Positions 54,930 to 63,988 of a stretch of DNA of 64,000 nt are shown here, one piece after another (within the stretch, counting starts at the first letter, position 1; every line of letters begins with the position of its first letter). The DNA is from Jatrophihabitans sp964252635 (GTDB taxonomy: Bacteria; Actinomycetota; Actinomycetes; Mycobacteriales; Jatrophihabitantaceae). The stretch lies in the NCBI RefSeq assembly GCF_964252635.1, contig NZ_CAXUNP010000013.1, forward strand, positions 32,782 through 96,781, in the 5' to 3' direction. A program made the position numbers and the translations under genes. The notes beneath the pieces are model-generated. The model was given only the letters and a program-made list of their open reading frames with translations. It ran no database searches and had not been told where the DNA came from.

Positions 54930-55785
54930 GCCATCCAGCCATCTCGTGTGCGAACCAGAGACAGTACGCAGCCAAAATGAACATGCCGTCCGGCGGCGTG
55001 AATGGTGACCGCAGCCCGAGCCGTCTCGCGCTGGCGGACAGTATCCCCAGGGGAGAGCGCGGGCACGGATTCAACCGGCGGAGACCGACCTAGATTGGAG
55101 GTAGCCATTGAAAAGTGCGCCCTGGTACTTCGTCCGGGGCAAGAATCTTGCTGTTGCCGGGGTCCAGGGTCATGGGTGCGAGCTGTCCTCGTCGAGCCGG
55201 TTGCAACTGAGCGCCTGCGGCCCAGTCATGGATGGCTCATAAGTCATTGATTTGCCGCCATGGCTCCAGACAACCCACTGCTGCTACACGGCGCGCTGGG
55301 CAGCGGGTGCCCGGCCTGCGCAGCAACCGCGGTTGCCCGGCCGCGCGGATAGATCGTGGTCTGTGAGCCGGAGTTGGTGCTGTCCGAAACAGCCGCACGT
55401 CGCGGCAGAGTAGGACGTTGTCACGCCCTGTGCGGACAGTATGTGTGCTTACTCAACGCCCTGAAATTGGCCATAACGGTGGCGGCGTCCAACATCAGGA
55501 CCGCAACGCGATCTGCCTGGTCTAGGTGGGCGCTGCCCAGGATCCGTCGACCGTCGTGATCACCTTCCTGGCCAGGTCCCGGCTAGGTGTCGACGGTGTC
55601 GATGATCAGCCGCGTCGACGTAGGGCGTGGGGAAGTAGGGCGATTCTTTGTGTCCGTAACCCGGCGTTCCAGAAATGGGGAGACGAGCTTCCACCCATCC
55701 AGGGTGGGGCACACCGCCTTGACGTCGGCATGCTGAAGCGTGCAAGCATGGTGCCGTCTGATGTCCGGTTTCTACAAGGTAGGTC
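54930..55785. other. 856-base segment without an intact gene
   Basis: No frame on either strand has a convincing start, ribosome-binding site and family pattern together. The segment looks like degraded DNA with frequent stops. The only coding-like signal is the short IstB-like fragment at 55658-55723. It separates the CYTH-CHAD gene from a small helical protein. Confidence 0.5.
55658..55723 (+). pseudogene. Possible IstB (IS21 family) fragment
   Basis: The forward frame reads 'NPAFQKWGDEL' followed closely by 'IQGGAHRL'. IstB ATPases end with an 'SN..F..WGE.(F/L)' box and, some 25 residues later, 'I.GESYRL'. Both boxes appear here with the spacer deleted. The match is short and could be chance. 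Confidence 0.25.
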
Positions 55786-55980
55786 ATGACGACAACTACT
55801 GAGGCCCAGCAAGCCCGCCGTGTCAAGGCCGAGCAGGCAGCGCTGGACGCACTGGCCGAGCGACTGGCAATCCAGTTCCCGGAGCTATCAGCAGAAGAGA
55901 TCGCGGCCAGGATCCAGGGTCGTTACGAGGGTTTTGACAGCAGCGCGGTTCGCGACTTTGTTCCGGTCTTAGTCGAATGA
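55786..55980 (+). CDS. Small three-helix protein (DUF3562-like / phosphatase-like N-terminal domain)
   Basis: 64 residues, predominantly helical: 'ALDALAERLAIQFPELSAEEIAARIQ' and a terminal 'SSAVRDFVPVLVE'. The pattern (helix, 'FP.LS.E.I', helix, 'V.DFVPVLVE') is the three-helix domain found fused in front of actinobacterial arsenate reductases/tyrosine phosphatases and also stand-alone. AGGTAGGTC precedes the ATG, an acceptable ribosome-binding site. Function unknown. Confidence 0.6.
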   Translation: MTTTTEAQQARRVKAEQAALDALAERLAIQFPELSAEEIAARIQGRYEGFDSSAVRDFVPVLVE

Positions 55981-56243
55981 GGCGTTCGCGCCGATCTAGA
56001 CAAATTGACTGACCACCGCGTCTAAGTCCGGTCAGCCCAGGCGCCAGCCGAGCTGACGGCAGCGATTGTGTCGATGTGCGGTTGGCAGGCGACTTAGTTC
56101 TCCGCCAAATGGTCAGAGGGCGTGATCTCAAGCACGTACAGGCTGTCCATGATCGCCATAGGACTCTGAGTAGATAGCTCCAGGAGCCGGTAAAAGACGA
56201 GACACACGCGCTTTCATGCCGCGTCGACGCTGCCGCGGGGACT

Positions 56244-57917
56244 TCACCGCTCGGCCGGTTTGTGCCGATAAAATCGGACAGGCTCGGCAGGCAACGGGCT
56301 GTTGCCGAGGATCAGGTCGGCTGCCTTCTCGGCGACCATCATGGTCGGCGCATAGATATTGCCGTTAGGTATGTAGGGCATGACGGATGCGTCGACAACC
56401 TTGAGTCCGGTGAGCCCGTGCACATCCATGGTCAGCGGGTCGGTCACCGCGTGGGTCCCCGTGCCCATCGCGGCCGTGCACGACGGATGCAGCGCGGTCT
56501 CGCCGTCTTTGCGCACCCAGTCCAGAATTTGCTCGTCGGTCTTGACGTCAGGTCCGGGTGAGAGCTCGCCACCGTTATAAGGCTCCATTGAGGGCTGCCG
56601 GAGAATCCGGCGGGCGACGCGAACGGCTTCGATCCACTCCCGACGGTCCTGTTCAGTCGACAGGTAGTTGAATCGCAATTGGGCCTTGGCGTGCGGGTCG
56701 GACGACACGATCTGCACTGTTCCGCGCGCGTCCGAGTACATGGGTCCGATGTGCACCTGGTAGCCGTCACCCGACGCGGGCGCTGAACCGTCGTAGCGCA
56801 CCGCGATCGGCAGAAAATGAAACATCAGGTTGGGGTAAGCGACTTCATCGTTGCTGCGGGCGAACCCGCCGCCTTCGAAGTGGTTGCTCGCGCCGGGACC
56901 TTGGCGTCGGAACAGCCAGTCGGCGCCCACCGGCAGCATCCAGCGCCGCTTGAGGTATTTCTGCACCGAAACGGGTTCGGTGCACGCGTGCTGGATGTAC
57001 ACCTCGAGATGGTCCTGCAGGTTCCGGCCGACGCCCGGCAGGTCTGCCCGGACGTCGAGGCCCAACGCCTCCAACTCGGTAGCGTCTCCGATGCCGGACA
57101 GTTGCAGCAGTTGGGGAGTATTGATCGCACCCCCGCACAGCACAACGGTGCCGGCCGCGACTGTCTTCGTTTGCCGTAGGCGACCAACACCGCGTTCGTA
57201 CCGGACGCCAGTGGCACGCGCGCCGTCGAAGGTCACCTCGGTCACGTGCGCGAATGTCACCAGGTCGAGGTTGCGACGATGCAGCACCGGATGCAGGTAC
57301 GCACGAGCAGCCGACCACCGGCGCCCACGCCGGACGTTGCGGTCGAACGGGCCGAATCCCTCCTGACGGTAACCATTCACGTCTTCTGTGCGCGTGTAAC
57401 CAGCCTCAGCGGCGGCCCGGAAGAAGGCCTGGAACAAGGGGTTGTCAGCGGGGCCTCGTTCGAGGGTGAGAGGTCCACCGTGACCGCGGAGCGGGTCATC
57501 CGGCCCCGCAGCGGTGCAGTCCTCTATCCGCTTGAAGTAAGGCAGGCAGTGCGCGTAGTCCCACGTATTCATCCCCGGGTCGGCGGCCCACCGTTCCAGA
57601 TCAAGTGGGTTGCCGCGTTGAAAGATCATGCCATTGATGCTTGACGAGCCCCCCAGCACCTTGCCGCGCGCGTGATAAATCCGCCGGCCGTTCATCGCCG
57701 GTTCGGGTTCGGACTCGAAACGCCAGTCATAGAGCCGACTGCCGATCGGATAGGTGAGCGCCGCCGGCATGTGGATGAAAACGTCCCACTGCCTATCCCG
57801 GCGCCCGGCTTCAAGGACCAGCACTTTAACAGCCGGGTCGGCGGACAACCGATTGGCCAGCACGCAACCTGCTGAGCCTGCGCCGACGATCACGTAGTCG
57901 TAACGATTCGAGCTCAT
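56244..57917 (-). CDS. betA: Choline dehydrogenase (GMC oxidoreductase)
   Basis: 557 residues. FAD motif 'YVIVGAGSAGCVLANRL', then 'SEPEPAMNGRRIYHARGKVLGGSSSINGM' pattern and 'RGNPLDLERWA', which are close to BetA. The flavin/substrate end has the catalytic His in 'TALHPSCTAAMGTG' and 'VMPYIPNGNIYAPTMMVAEK'. It oxidises choline to betaine aldehyde at the membrane; related GMC enzymes act on other alcohols. No betB neighbour is present. It is divergent from an ABC importer operon across 214 bases. Confidence 0.88.
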   Translation of the reverse strand: MSSNRYDYVIVGAGSAGCVLANRLSADPAVKVLVLEAGRRDRQWDVFIHMPAALTYPIGSRLYDWRFESEPEPAMNGRRIYHARGKVLGGSSSINGMIFQRGNPLDLERWAADPGMNTWDYAHCLPYFKRIEDCTAAGPDDPLRGHGGPLTLERGPADNPLFQAFFRAAAEAGYTRTEDVNGYRQEGFGPFDRNVRRGRRWSAARAYLHPVLHRRNLDLVTFAHVTEVTFDGARATGVRYERGVGRLRQTKTVAAGTVVLCGGAINTPQLLQLSGIGDATELEALGLDVRADLPGVGRNLQDHLEVYIQHACTEPVSVQKYLKRRWMLPVGADWLFRRQGPGASNHFEGGGFARSNDEVAYPNLMFHFLPIAVRYDGSAPASGDGYQVHIGPMYSDARGTVQIVSSDPHAKAQLRFNYLSTEQDRREWIEAVRVARRILRQPSMEPYNGGELSPGPDVKTDEQILDWVRKDGETALHPSCTAAMGTGTHAVTDPLTMDVHGLTGLKVVDASVMPYIPNGNIYAPTMMVAEKAADLILGNSPLPAEPVRFYRHKPAER

Positions 57918-58032
57918 CCGACCCCTGCTGTCGTTGCGGTCACGCGGAGAACCTAGCGCGCAAGGGCCAAGATCTGAGCCTCCGCCGAGGGATCAGCGAA
58001 CAGCAAGGCTCGAGTTCGCTCGTCGTTCACCC

Positions 58033-58043
58033 ACTAGACAAGT
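58033..58043. promoter_or_regulatory. GntR-like half-site between betA and importer operon
   Basis: The bases actagacaagt include GACAAGT, shared with the palindrome at 47473. It lies about midway between the divergent betA and binding-protein genes and could let the same GntR regulator act here. One half-site is weak evidence. Confidence 0.2.
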
Positions 58044-58131
58044 CCGTAGGCGTCAATCACCTCGTACGGCCGACATCGATCGCGCTCAGCGGGCACCAGT
58101 CCGACGGCGCAGGCGTGGAGACGGAGCGGGG

Positions 58132-59322
58132 ATGCAATACAAGATGATGGGCACCGTGGCGGTGGCCGCCGCGGCCGCAATCGTTATGGCGGGCTGCTCG
58201 AGCAGCGGTTCAGGTAAAGCCGGTTCGGGCAACGCGTCCGACAGCGGCAGCAAAGCAGGAAGCGCTGCGGTCGGGTGGTCGAAGGCGCAGTCGGCGCAGG
58301 CCGGCGGCGGCATGGCCGCCTTGGTCTCGGCGGCCAAGAAGGAGGGCAAGCTGAACGTCATAGCGCTGCCGCCGACCTGGGCCAACTACGCCTCGATCAT
58401 CGCCGGGTTCACGAAGCAGTACGGCATCGCTGTCACCAGCGAGAACCCGGACGGATCCAGCGGTGACGAGATCAATGCGCTCAAATCCACCAAAGGTCAG
58501 GCCAGCGCACCTGACGTCGTCGACGTGGGAAACTCCTACGCCCTGTCCGGCGCCCAGGACGGCCTTTACGCGCCGTACAAGGTGGCCAGCTGGAACGACA
58601 TCCCGACTGGCCAGAAGGACTCCGATGGTCTCTGGTTCAGCGACTACGGCGGTTACATCTCGATTGGTTGCAACGCCACCAAGATCAAGACCTGCCCGAC
58701 CACCATCAAGCAGCTCGACAACCCCGCTTACAAGGGTGCCGTCGCGTTGAACGGCGACCCGACGAGCGCCAACGCCGCTTTTGAGGCGGTGTGGTCCGCG
58801 GCCCTGGCCAATGGTGGCTCGGCGACCAACATCCAGCCGGGCATTGCCTACTTCAAGAAGCTGAATTCAGAGGGCATCTTCAACAAGACGAAGGTCACGC
58901 CGGCCACGGTCGCCTCCGGGGCCACTCCGATCGTGCTGGACTGGGACTACCTCAACGCAGCCGAGACCTCGGCGCTGAAGGCTAAGAACATCACCTGGAA
59001 GGTCACCGACCCCTCGGACGGCCTTGTGTCGGGCTACTACGCGCAGGCCATCAACATCGGCGCACCTCATCCGGCCGCCGCACGCCTCTGGGAGGAATAT
59101 CTGTACAGCCAGAAGGCAACCGACGGTCAGAACGGTTGGCTGGCCGGTTATGCCCGTCCCATTGAGCTGGTCGCGATGCAGTCAAACGGGTCCGCCAACA
59201 AGGCGCTGGTCGCCAAGATCCCGCCAGTGACCGACTCGAACTCGTTCAACCCCAGCCAGGCACAGATCACCGCGGCGAAGGCCGTCGTGACCGCCAAGTG
59301 GGCGTCAGCGGTGTCGGGTTGA
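58132..59322 (+). CDS. ABC transporter substrate-binding lipoprotein (polyamine/2-AEP/iron-type)
   Basis: 396 residues from ATG 58132 (GAGCGGGG upstream). The signal ends in 'AAIVMAGCSSSG', lipidated Cys22, followed by a Gly/Ser-rich linker. The mature domain is a type 2 binding fold of the PotD/FbpA kind: 'KLNVIALPPTWANYASIIAG', 'APDVVDVGNSYALSGAQDG', 'SYSDYGG'-like 'DGLWFSDYGGYISIGC', 'WEEYLYSQKATDGQNGWLAG' near the C-terminus. Ligand not evident. Its operon ends in a phosphoesterase, which suggests an organophosphate. Confidence 0.85.
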   Translation: MQYKMMGTVAVAAAAAIVMAGCSSSGSGKAGSGNASDSGSKAGSAAVGWSKAQSAQAGGGMAALVSAAKKEGKLNVIALPPTWANYASIIAGFTKQYGIAVTSENPDGSSGDEINALKSTKGQASAPDVVDVGNSYALSGAQDGLYAPYKVASWNDIPTGQKDSDGLWFSDYGGYISIGCNATKIKTCPTTIKQLDNPAYKGAVALNGDPTSANAAFEAVWSAALANGGSATNIQPGIAYFKKLNSEGIFNKTKVTPATVASGATPIVLDWDYLNAAETSALKAKNITWKVTDPSDGLVSGYYAQAINIGAPHPAAARLWEEYLYSQKATDGQNGWLAGYARPIELVAMQSNGSANKALVAKIPPVTDSNSFNPSQAQITAAKAVVTAKWASAVSG

Positions 59323-59325
59323 TCG

Positions 59326-60312
59326 TTGCGGACCGGGTCAACCTCTGTGACAACTCTCGCTGACGCCGGCGGGGCCGGAACCGTTCGGCCCCGCCGGCGT
59401 CCAGGTCTGCGACGCACGTGGGCCTGGCTGGGTTTGATCCCGTTCTTTGCCTTCGTCGGTCTGGTGTTCGTCATGCCGATCGGGTTCATCCTGGTTGACG
59501 CATTTCGGCGGACAACAACGTCGAACGGAACGGTGCGCGACCCAGTCACCCAGCAGTTCGTCCACACGTCGACGACGCGGTTCACCGGGGCCAACCTCTC
59601 GCAGTCCTTGCACGGGGTGTACCTGACCTCGCTCGAGACCAGCGTCAAGCTGTCGGCGCTCGTGGCGGTCGTCGGTGCGGTGCTCGGAATGGTGCTGGCG
59701 TCGGCGGTCGTGAATTCCCGCAACTCGGTGCTGCGCCAGGTCGTCACCTCTGGCTCGGCGGTACTGGCCAACTTCGGCGGAATCCCGCTGGCGTTCCTGT
59801 TCATCGCCACCCTGGACACCAACTCCGGCGTCCTGACCACGTTCCTGCAGGATCACTTCCATTTCTCACTCGTCGATGACGGGCACGTACAGTTGTCGCA
59901 GCTCTCCGGCCTTGCGTTGGTTTACCTCTACTTCCTGGTGCCGCTCATGGTGCTGGTCATGACACCGGCGATCGAAGGTCTCAAACCGCAGTGGGGAGAA
60001 GCGGCCGAGAACCTCGGCGCCAGCCGGTGGGCCTATTGGCGCCACGTCGCCGGCCCGGTACTAGCACCAAGTTTCTTGGGTTCGGTTCTGCTGCTGTTCT
60101 GTTCGTCGTTCTCGGCCTTCGCGACCGCGTACGCAATCAACTCCTCGTTCCCGCTGGTGACGATCCGCATTCAGTCGGTGCTGTCGGGCAACGTGCTGCC
60201 CGGCCAGGAGAACCTCGGCGCCGCCCTGGCCCTGGACATGATCGTGATCGTGCTGCCATTGACGGTGGTCTACCAACTCCTGCAACGTCGGACGTCAAGG
60301 TGGCTCACATGA
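59326..60312 (+). CDS. ABC transporter permease 1
   Basis: 328 residues from TTG 59326, three bases after the lipoprotein stop; GTG 59347 ('VTTLADAGG') is an equally possible start. A basic N-terminus is followed by six helices. The EAA loop is 'AAENLGASRWAYWRHVAGPV'. The helix 1 sequence 'WLGLIPFFAFVGLVFVMPIG' and the large first outer loop are typical of PotB/FbpB-type permeases. The stop overlaps the next permease start (ATGA). Confidence 0.85.
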   Translation: MRTGSTSVTTLADAGGAGTVRPRRRPGLRRTWAWLGLIPFFAFVGLVFVMPIGFILVDAFRRTTTSNGTVRDPVTQQFVHTSTTRFTGANLSQSLHGVYLTSLETSVKLSALVAVVGAVLGMVLASAVVNSRNSVLRQVVTSGSAVLANFGGIPLAFLFIATLDTNSGVLTTFLQDHFHFSLVDDGHVQLSQLSGLALVYLYFLVPLMVLVMTPAIEGLKPQWGEAAENLGASRWAYWRHVAGPVLAPSFLGSVLLLFCSSFSAFATAYAINSSFPLVTIRIQSVLSGNVLPGQENLGAALALDMIVIVLPLTVVYQLLQRRTSRWLT

Positions 60313-61244
60313 CCAATCCCGCGGTGTCGGGAGCTGCGGTGGTCGACACGCTCGTGCCGCCGGCAGCCGACGCGCCACCACCCGTCCGCCGCCGGCGTTC
60401 TCGCGGCCAGGTCGGGCGCCGGGTCGTGTTGCTCGTCGCCGCCGTTTACTTCATCGGCCCGCTCGTGGCCGCCATCAGTTTCACGGTGCAGAACCCTCAC
60501 GGCGGTATCACGTTCTCGGCCTACCGGCAGATCTTCACCAATCCTGGTGACGGGCAGATCAACCTGGTTCAGGCCCTGGTCTACTCCCTGGAGATCGCCG
60601 TCGTCACCATTGTCGTTGCCTTGGCGCTCATGGTGCCGACGCAGCTGCTGCTGCACCTGCGCGTGCCGCGCATGCGCGGCAGCGTCGAGATTCTCACGCT
60701 GCTGCCGCTTGTGTTCCCGCCCGTCGTCCTGGTCGTCGGGGTCAGCGACGTGTATCAGGCGGCCGCACCCTCAAGCGGGGCCGCCGCCGGCCACGACGAG
60801 GGATTCGCTTTCCAGGTCCTGCGCTTCCTTCGCGACACTGACCACCCGCTGCTGCTGGCCCTGCTCTACGTCATGCTGGCCATGCCGTTCGTCTACCGGG
60901 CCATCGATGCCGGGATCCGGGCCATCGACGTCGCGACCTTGGTCGAGGCCGCACGCAACCTCGGCGCCAGCTGGCCCTCGGTCTTGCTACGGGTCATCGT
61001 GCCGTGCCTGCGTACTTCGCTGATCAACGCGTCATTCCTCTGCTTCGCCCTGGTGATGGGCGAGTACACAATCTCCTCGATCTTGCTTTACACCAAGCCC
61101 TTCCCGGTGTGGCTGGCACAGTTGCCTACACGTTCCGGCCAGGTGCAGGCTGCAGTGTCCGTGTTCAGCCTGCTACTCGTCGAGGTAATTCTGCTCGCCA
61201 TCGGAGCAATCACTGCGCGCGGCAAACGGGGGGCCACAGCATGA
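60309..61244 (+). CDS. ABC transporter permease 2
   Basis: 311 residues from ATG 60309. Pro/Arg-rich N-terminus, then helices with 'VVLLVAAVYFIGPLVAAISF'. The EAA loop is 'AARNLGASWPSVLLRVIVPC'. It resembles PotC-type partners. ATGA overlaps join it to permease 1 and to the ATPase gene. Confidence 0.85.
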   Translation: MTNPAVSGAAVVDTLVPPAADAPPPVRRRRSRGQVGRRVVLLVAAVYFIGPLVAAISFTVQNPHGGITFSAYRQIFTNPGDGQINLVQALVYSLEIAVVTIVVALALMVPTQLLLHLRVPRMRGSVEILTLLPLVFPPVVLVVGVSDVYQAAAPSSGAAAGHDEGFAFQVLRFLRDTDHPLLLALLYVMLAMPFVYRAIDAGIRAIDVATLVEAARNLGASWPSVLLRVIVPCLRTSLINASFLCFALVMGEYTISSILLYTKPFPVWLAQLPTRSGQVQAAVSVFSLLLVEVILLAIGAITARGKRGATA

Positions 61245-62338
61245 CAACGCAGTCGTCACTCGACCCCGCCGGGCTCGCCGCCGTGATCCCGACGCGGTCC
61301 GGAACCGCGGTCGAGTTCTGCGCCGTGACGCGCGTCTTCGGTGCCACGTCGGCACTTGACGGCCTGGACCTGCGTATCGAGCCCGGCGAGCTCTTAGCTC
61401 TGCTCGGGCCGTCGGGTTGCGGCAAGACCACCGCGTTGCGGCTGCTAGCCGGTTTCGACCAGCCGAGCTCCGGATCGCTGCTCGTCGACGGCGCGGACAT
61501 TACGCGGACGCCTGCCAACAAACGCGACATGGGCATGGTGTTCCAGTCCTACAGCCTGTTCCCGACGATGACGGCCACCGACAACGTCGCCTTTGGTCTG
61601 CGTATGCGCAAGCACGGCACAGGAGCGCGGCGCTCCAGAGCGGCCGAGCTGCTGGAGCTCGTAGGACTGGGCGAGCACGTGCATAAATACCCGCATCAGA
61701 TGTCGGGCGGACAGCAGCAGCGCGTAGCGCTAGCCCGCGCGCTGGCGGTGCAGCCACGGGTGCTGCTGCTGGACGAGCCCCTGTCAGCGCTCGACGCCAA
61801 GGTGCGTGAACAGCTTCGCGACGAGATCCGTCGCATACAGCTCGAGCTCGGCGTCACGACGGTGTTCGTCACCCACGACCAAGAGGAGGCGCTGTCAATG
61901 GCCGACCGGGTGGGCGTCATGCGCGCCGGCCGACTGGAACAATGCGCCGACCCGGCCACACTCTACGACCGTCCGGCGACACCGTTCGTCGCCGAGTTCG
62001 TCGGAGCAATGAACCGGTTGCCTGGCCACGTCGAAGCCGACGACCGGGTGCGGGTCGGTAGCCAGATCCTGCCGGCCGACGGTGAACGGCCTGATGTCGG
62101 CGCCGCGGTCACCGTCCTCGTGCGGCCGGAGGCAATGGTGGTGAGTGCCAACGAGGCAGGCGACGCCACGGTCATCGTGGCCACGTTCCGCGGTTCCCTC
62201 ACGCGGCTGCGGCTCATGCAGACCAACGGGACCGAGCTGCTGGCCGACATACCGTCGCACCGCAGCGGCGAGCTGACCCCCGGCCGCCGTGCCTCGGTGA
62301 CCCTGCTCGAACGGCCCGTGTTGCTTGCCGCGACGTGA
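61241..62338 (+). CDS. ABC transporter ATP-binding protein (PotA/FbpC-type)
   Basis: 365 residues. Walker A is 'LGPSGCGKTTALRLLAGF', the Q-loop 'MVFQSYSLFPTMTATDNVAF', the signature 'MSGGQQQRVALARALA', Walker B 'VLLLDEPLSALDAKV', and the switch His is in 'FVTHDQEEALSMADRVGVM'. A TOBE-like C-terminal domain ('AAVTVLVRPEAMVV') follows. The ATG overlaps the permease 2 stop. It powers the import of the lipoprotein's ligand. Confidence 0.92.
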   Translation: MTTQSSLDPAGLAAVIPTRSGTAVEFCAVTRVFGATSALDGLDLRIEPGELLALLGPSGCGKTTALRLLAGFDQPSSGSLLVDGADITRTPANKRDMGMVFQSYSLFPTMTATDNVAFGLRMRKHGTGARRSRAAELLELVGLGEHVHKYPHQMSGGQQQRVALARALAVQPRVLLLDEPLSALDAKVREQLRDEIRRIQLELGVTTVFVTHDQEEALSMADRVGVMRAGRLEQCADPATLYDRPATPFVAEFVGAMNRLPGHVEADDRVRVGSQILPADGERPDVGAAVTVLVRPEAMVVSANEAGDATVIVATFRGSLTRLRLMQTNGTELLADIPSHRSGELTPGRRASVTLLERPVLLAAT

Positions 62339-62348
62339 TGGCACAACG

Positions 62349-63893
62349 GTGACGCTTCAGGCCGGCGCGCCCGGTCGCGGTGGCTACCACTCCCTAGTGC
62401 CCGGTCCGTCGGCGCCAAGGGTCCTGCGCTGCGACCTCGCCGACGCCATCGGCGACTCGGGAACGCCGCTTGTCACCGTCGTGCACCTTTCAGACCTACA
62501 CGTGTGCGACGCGCAGTCGCCGGCCCGGGTCGAGTTCCTCGATCGCTGGGCCGACCCCGACTCCCCGGTCCACGACCTGGTCGGCGAGGTCGGCACCTAC
62601 CGCGCGCAGGAGATCCTCACGACGCAAGTGGTGGCCGCGATGGTGCGGGCAGTCAACGCGATGTCAGCTGGGCCGGTGGGCGGCGCGCCGGTCGATCTGG
62701 CCATCGTCACCGGGGACAACACCGACAATGCCCAGGCCAACGAGCTCGCTTGGTACCTCAACTTGCTCGACGGTGGCACGGTACATCCGGACTCGGGCGA
62801 CCTCAACCGCTACGAAGGAGTCGCCGACGGAATGCGTCCCGATGTGCGGTTCTGGCACCCCGAGACCGGCGGCGATGACCTGCCGCGCGCCCGCTACGGT
62901 TTCCCCCGGGTGCCCGGGCTGCTCCAAGCGGTACGCCGCCCCTTCGACTCACCGGGGCTGACAGTGCCGTGGCTAGCCGTACACGGCAACCATGACCAGC
63001 TAATGCAGGGCACCTGGGCGGCCGACGCGGTAGCCGGCCAGGTGTCGACTAGTTCGTTGAAGGCAACCGGCTTCCTGATCGACCCGCCGTGGGACGACGT
63101 CGTTGCGTTGATGGCCCGGCTCGCTGCGTGCGACCCCTCGGCACTCGCGACCCTCGACGCGGTCGAGCGCCGCGCCGTGACCCCCGACGCGGCGCGTCGC
63201 ATGGTCACGCGCAATGAATTCCTCGACGCGCACCGGCACCCGTCGGCGCGACCAGCCGGGCACGGGTTCGGCGCCCAGCCGTACTACCGCCACGACCACA
63301 GCGAACGCATCAGCTTTCTGGTGCTGGACACCGTCAACGAGCACGGCGGGTGGCAGGGATCGCTTGACCTTGAGCAGCTCGACTGGCTCGAGGCGCAGTT
63401 GCGGGCCGCCGACGCGGACCGCCGCTACGTCGTCCTGGCCAGCCACCACCCGATGTCCACGCTCGTCAACGACCGGACGTCCGACGCCCCGAGAGGGCGG
63501 CGGGTGCTCGGCGCCGAGCTTCTTACCGTGCTGGCCAGGCATCCCTGCGTCGTGCTCTGGCTGAACGGTCACACGCACGCGACGGCTGTGGTGCCGCACG
63601 GCTCGTGGTGGGAGCTGACTGCGCCGTCGTTGATCGACTGGCCGCAGCAGGCGCGGGTCGTCGAGGTGCTGCAGGGTTCAGGTCGCCTGAACATCGCGAC
63701 CACGATGCTCGACCACATAGGCCAGGCACCGTGGGTGGGCGGTACCGACTCGGTCGACGGCCTGGCCGGGCTATCCCGCGAGCTTGCGGCCAACGACTGG
63801 CAAGACCGCGGACGCCCCTTGGTCGAACGGCGGCGCAACGGCACCCCGGCCGACCGTGACCTGCTACTCGCGATGCCCGACCCCTGGGCGTGA
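62349..63893 (+). CDS. Metallophosphoesterase (TIGR03767/PPA1498-like)
   Basis: 514 residues from GTG 62349, 10 bases after the ATPase stop; a TTG at 62325 would overlap that gene. Calcineurin-like metal motifs are all present: 'VVHLSDLHVCD', 'AIVTGDNTDNAQ', 'WLAVHGNHDQL', 'VLASHHPMSTL' and 'LWLNGHTHATA'. The length and the 'DxH...TYRAQEILT' context match the actinobacterial TIGR03767 family. No signal peptide is seen from this start. It would hydrolyse a phosphate ester brought in by the adjacent importer. Confidence 0.88.
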   Translation: MTLQAGAPGRGGYHSLVPGPSAPRVLRCDLADAIGDSGTPLVTVVHLSDLHVCDAQSPARVEFLDRWADPDSPVHDLVGEVGTYRAQEILTTQVVAAMVRAVNAMSAGPVGGAPVDLAIVTGDNTDNAQANELAWYLNLLDGGTVHPDSGDLNRYEGVADGMRPDVRFWHPETGGDDLPRARYGFPRVPGLLQAVRRPFDSPGLTVPWLAVHGNHDQLMQGTWAADAVAGQVSTSSLKATGFLIDPPWDDVVALMARLAACDPSALATLDAVERRAVTPDAARRMVTRNEFLDAHRHPSARPAGHGFGAQPYYRHDHSERISFLVLDTVNEHGGWQGSLDLEQLDWLEAQLRAADADRRYVVLASHHPMSTLVNDRTSDAPRGRRVLGAELLTVLARHPCVVLWLNGHTHATAVVPHGSWWELTAPSLIDWPQQARVVEVLQGSGRLNIATTMLDHIGQAPWVGGTDSVDGLAGLSRELAANDWQDRGRPLVERRRNGTPADRDLLLAMPDPWA

Positions 63894-63988
63894 GCGCACG
63901 ACGGTCGCGTCTCGCGTTGCGGCAGCCATCCTTAATGGCCCGCCGGACGGTGGGCACACGGCGTGAGTCGTAGCGTCCGAGAGGTGCG

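Noticed and set aside
54930..55785. Short open frames as real genes
   Set aside because: None combines a start with a ribosome-binding site and a plausible protein; the longest are Arg/Pro-rich chance frames.
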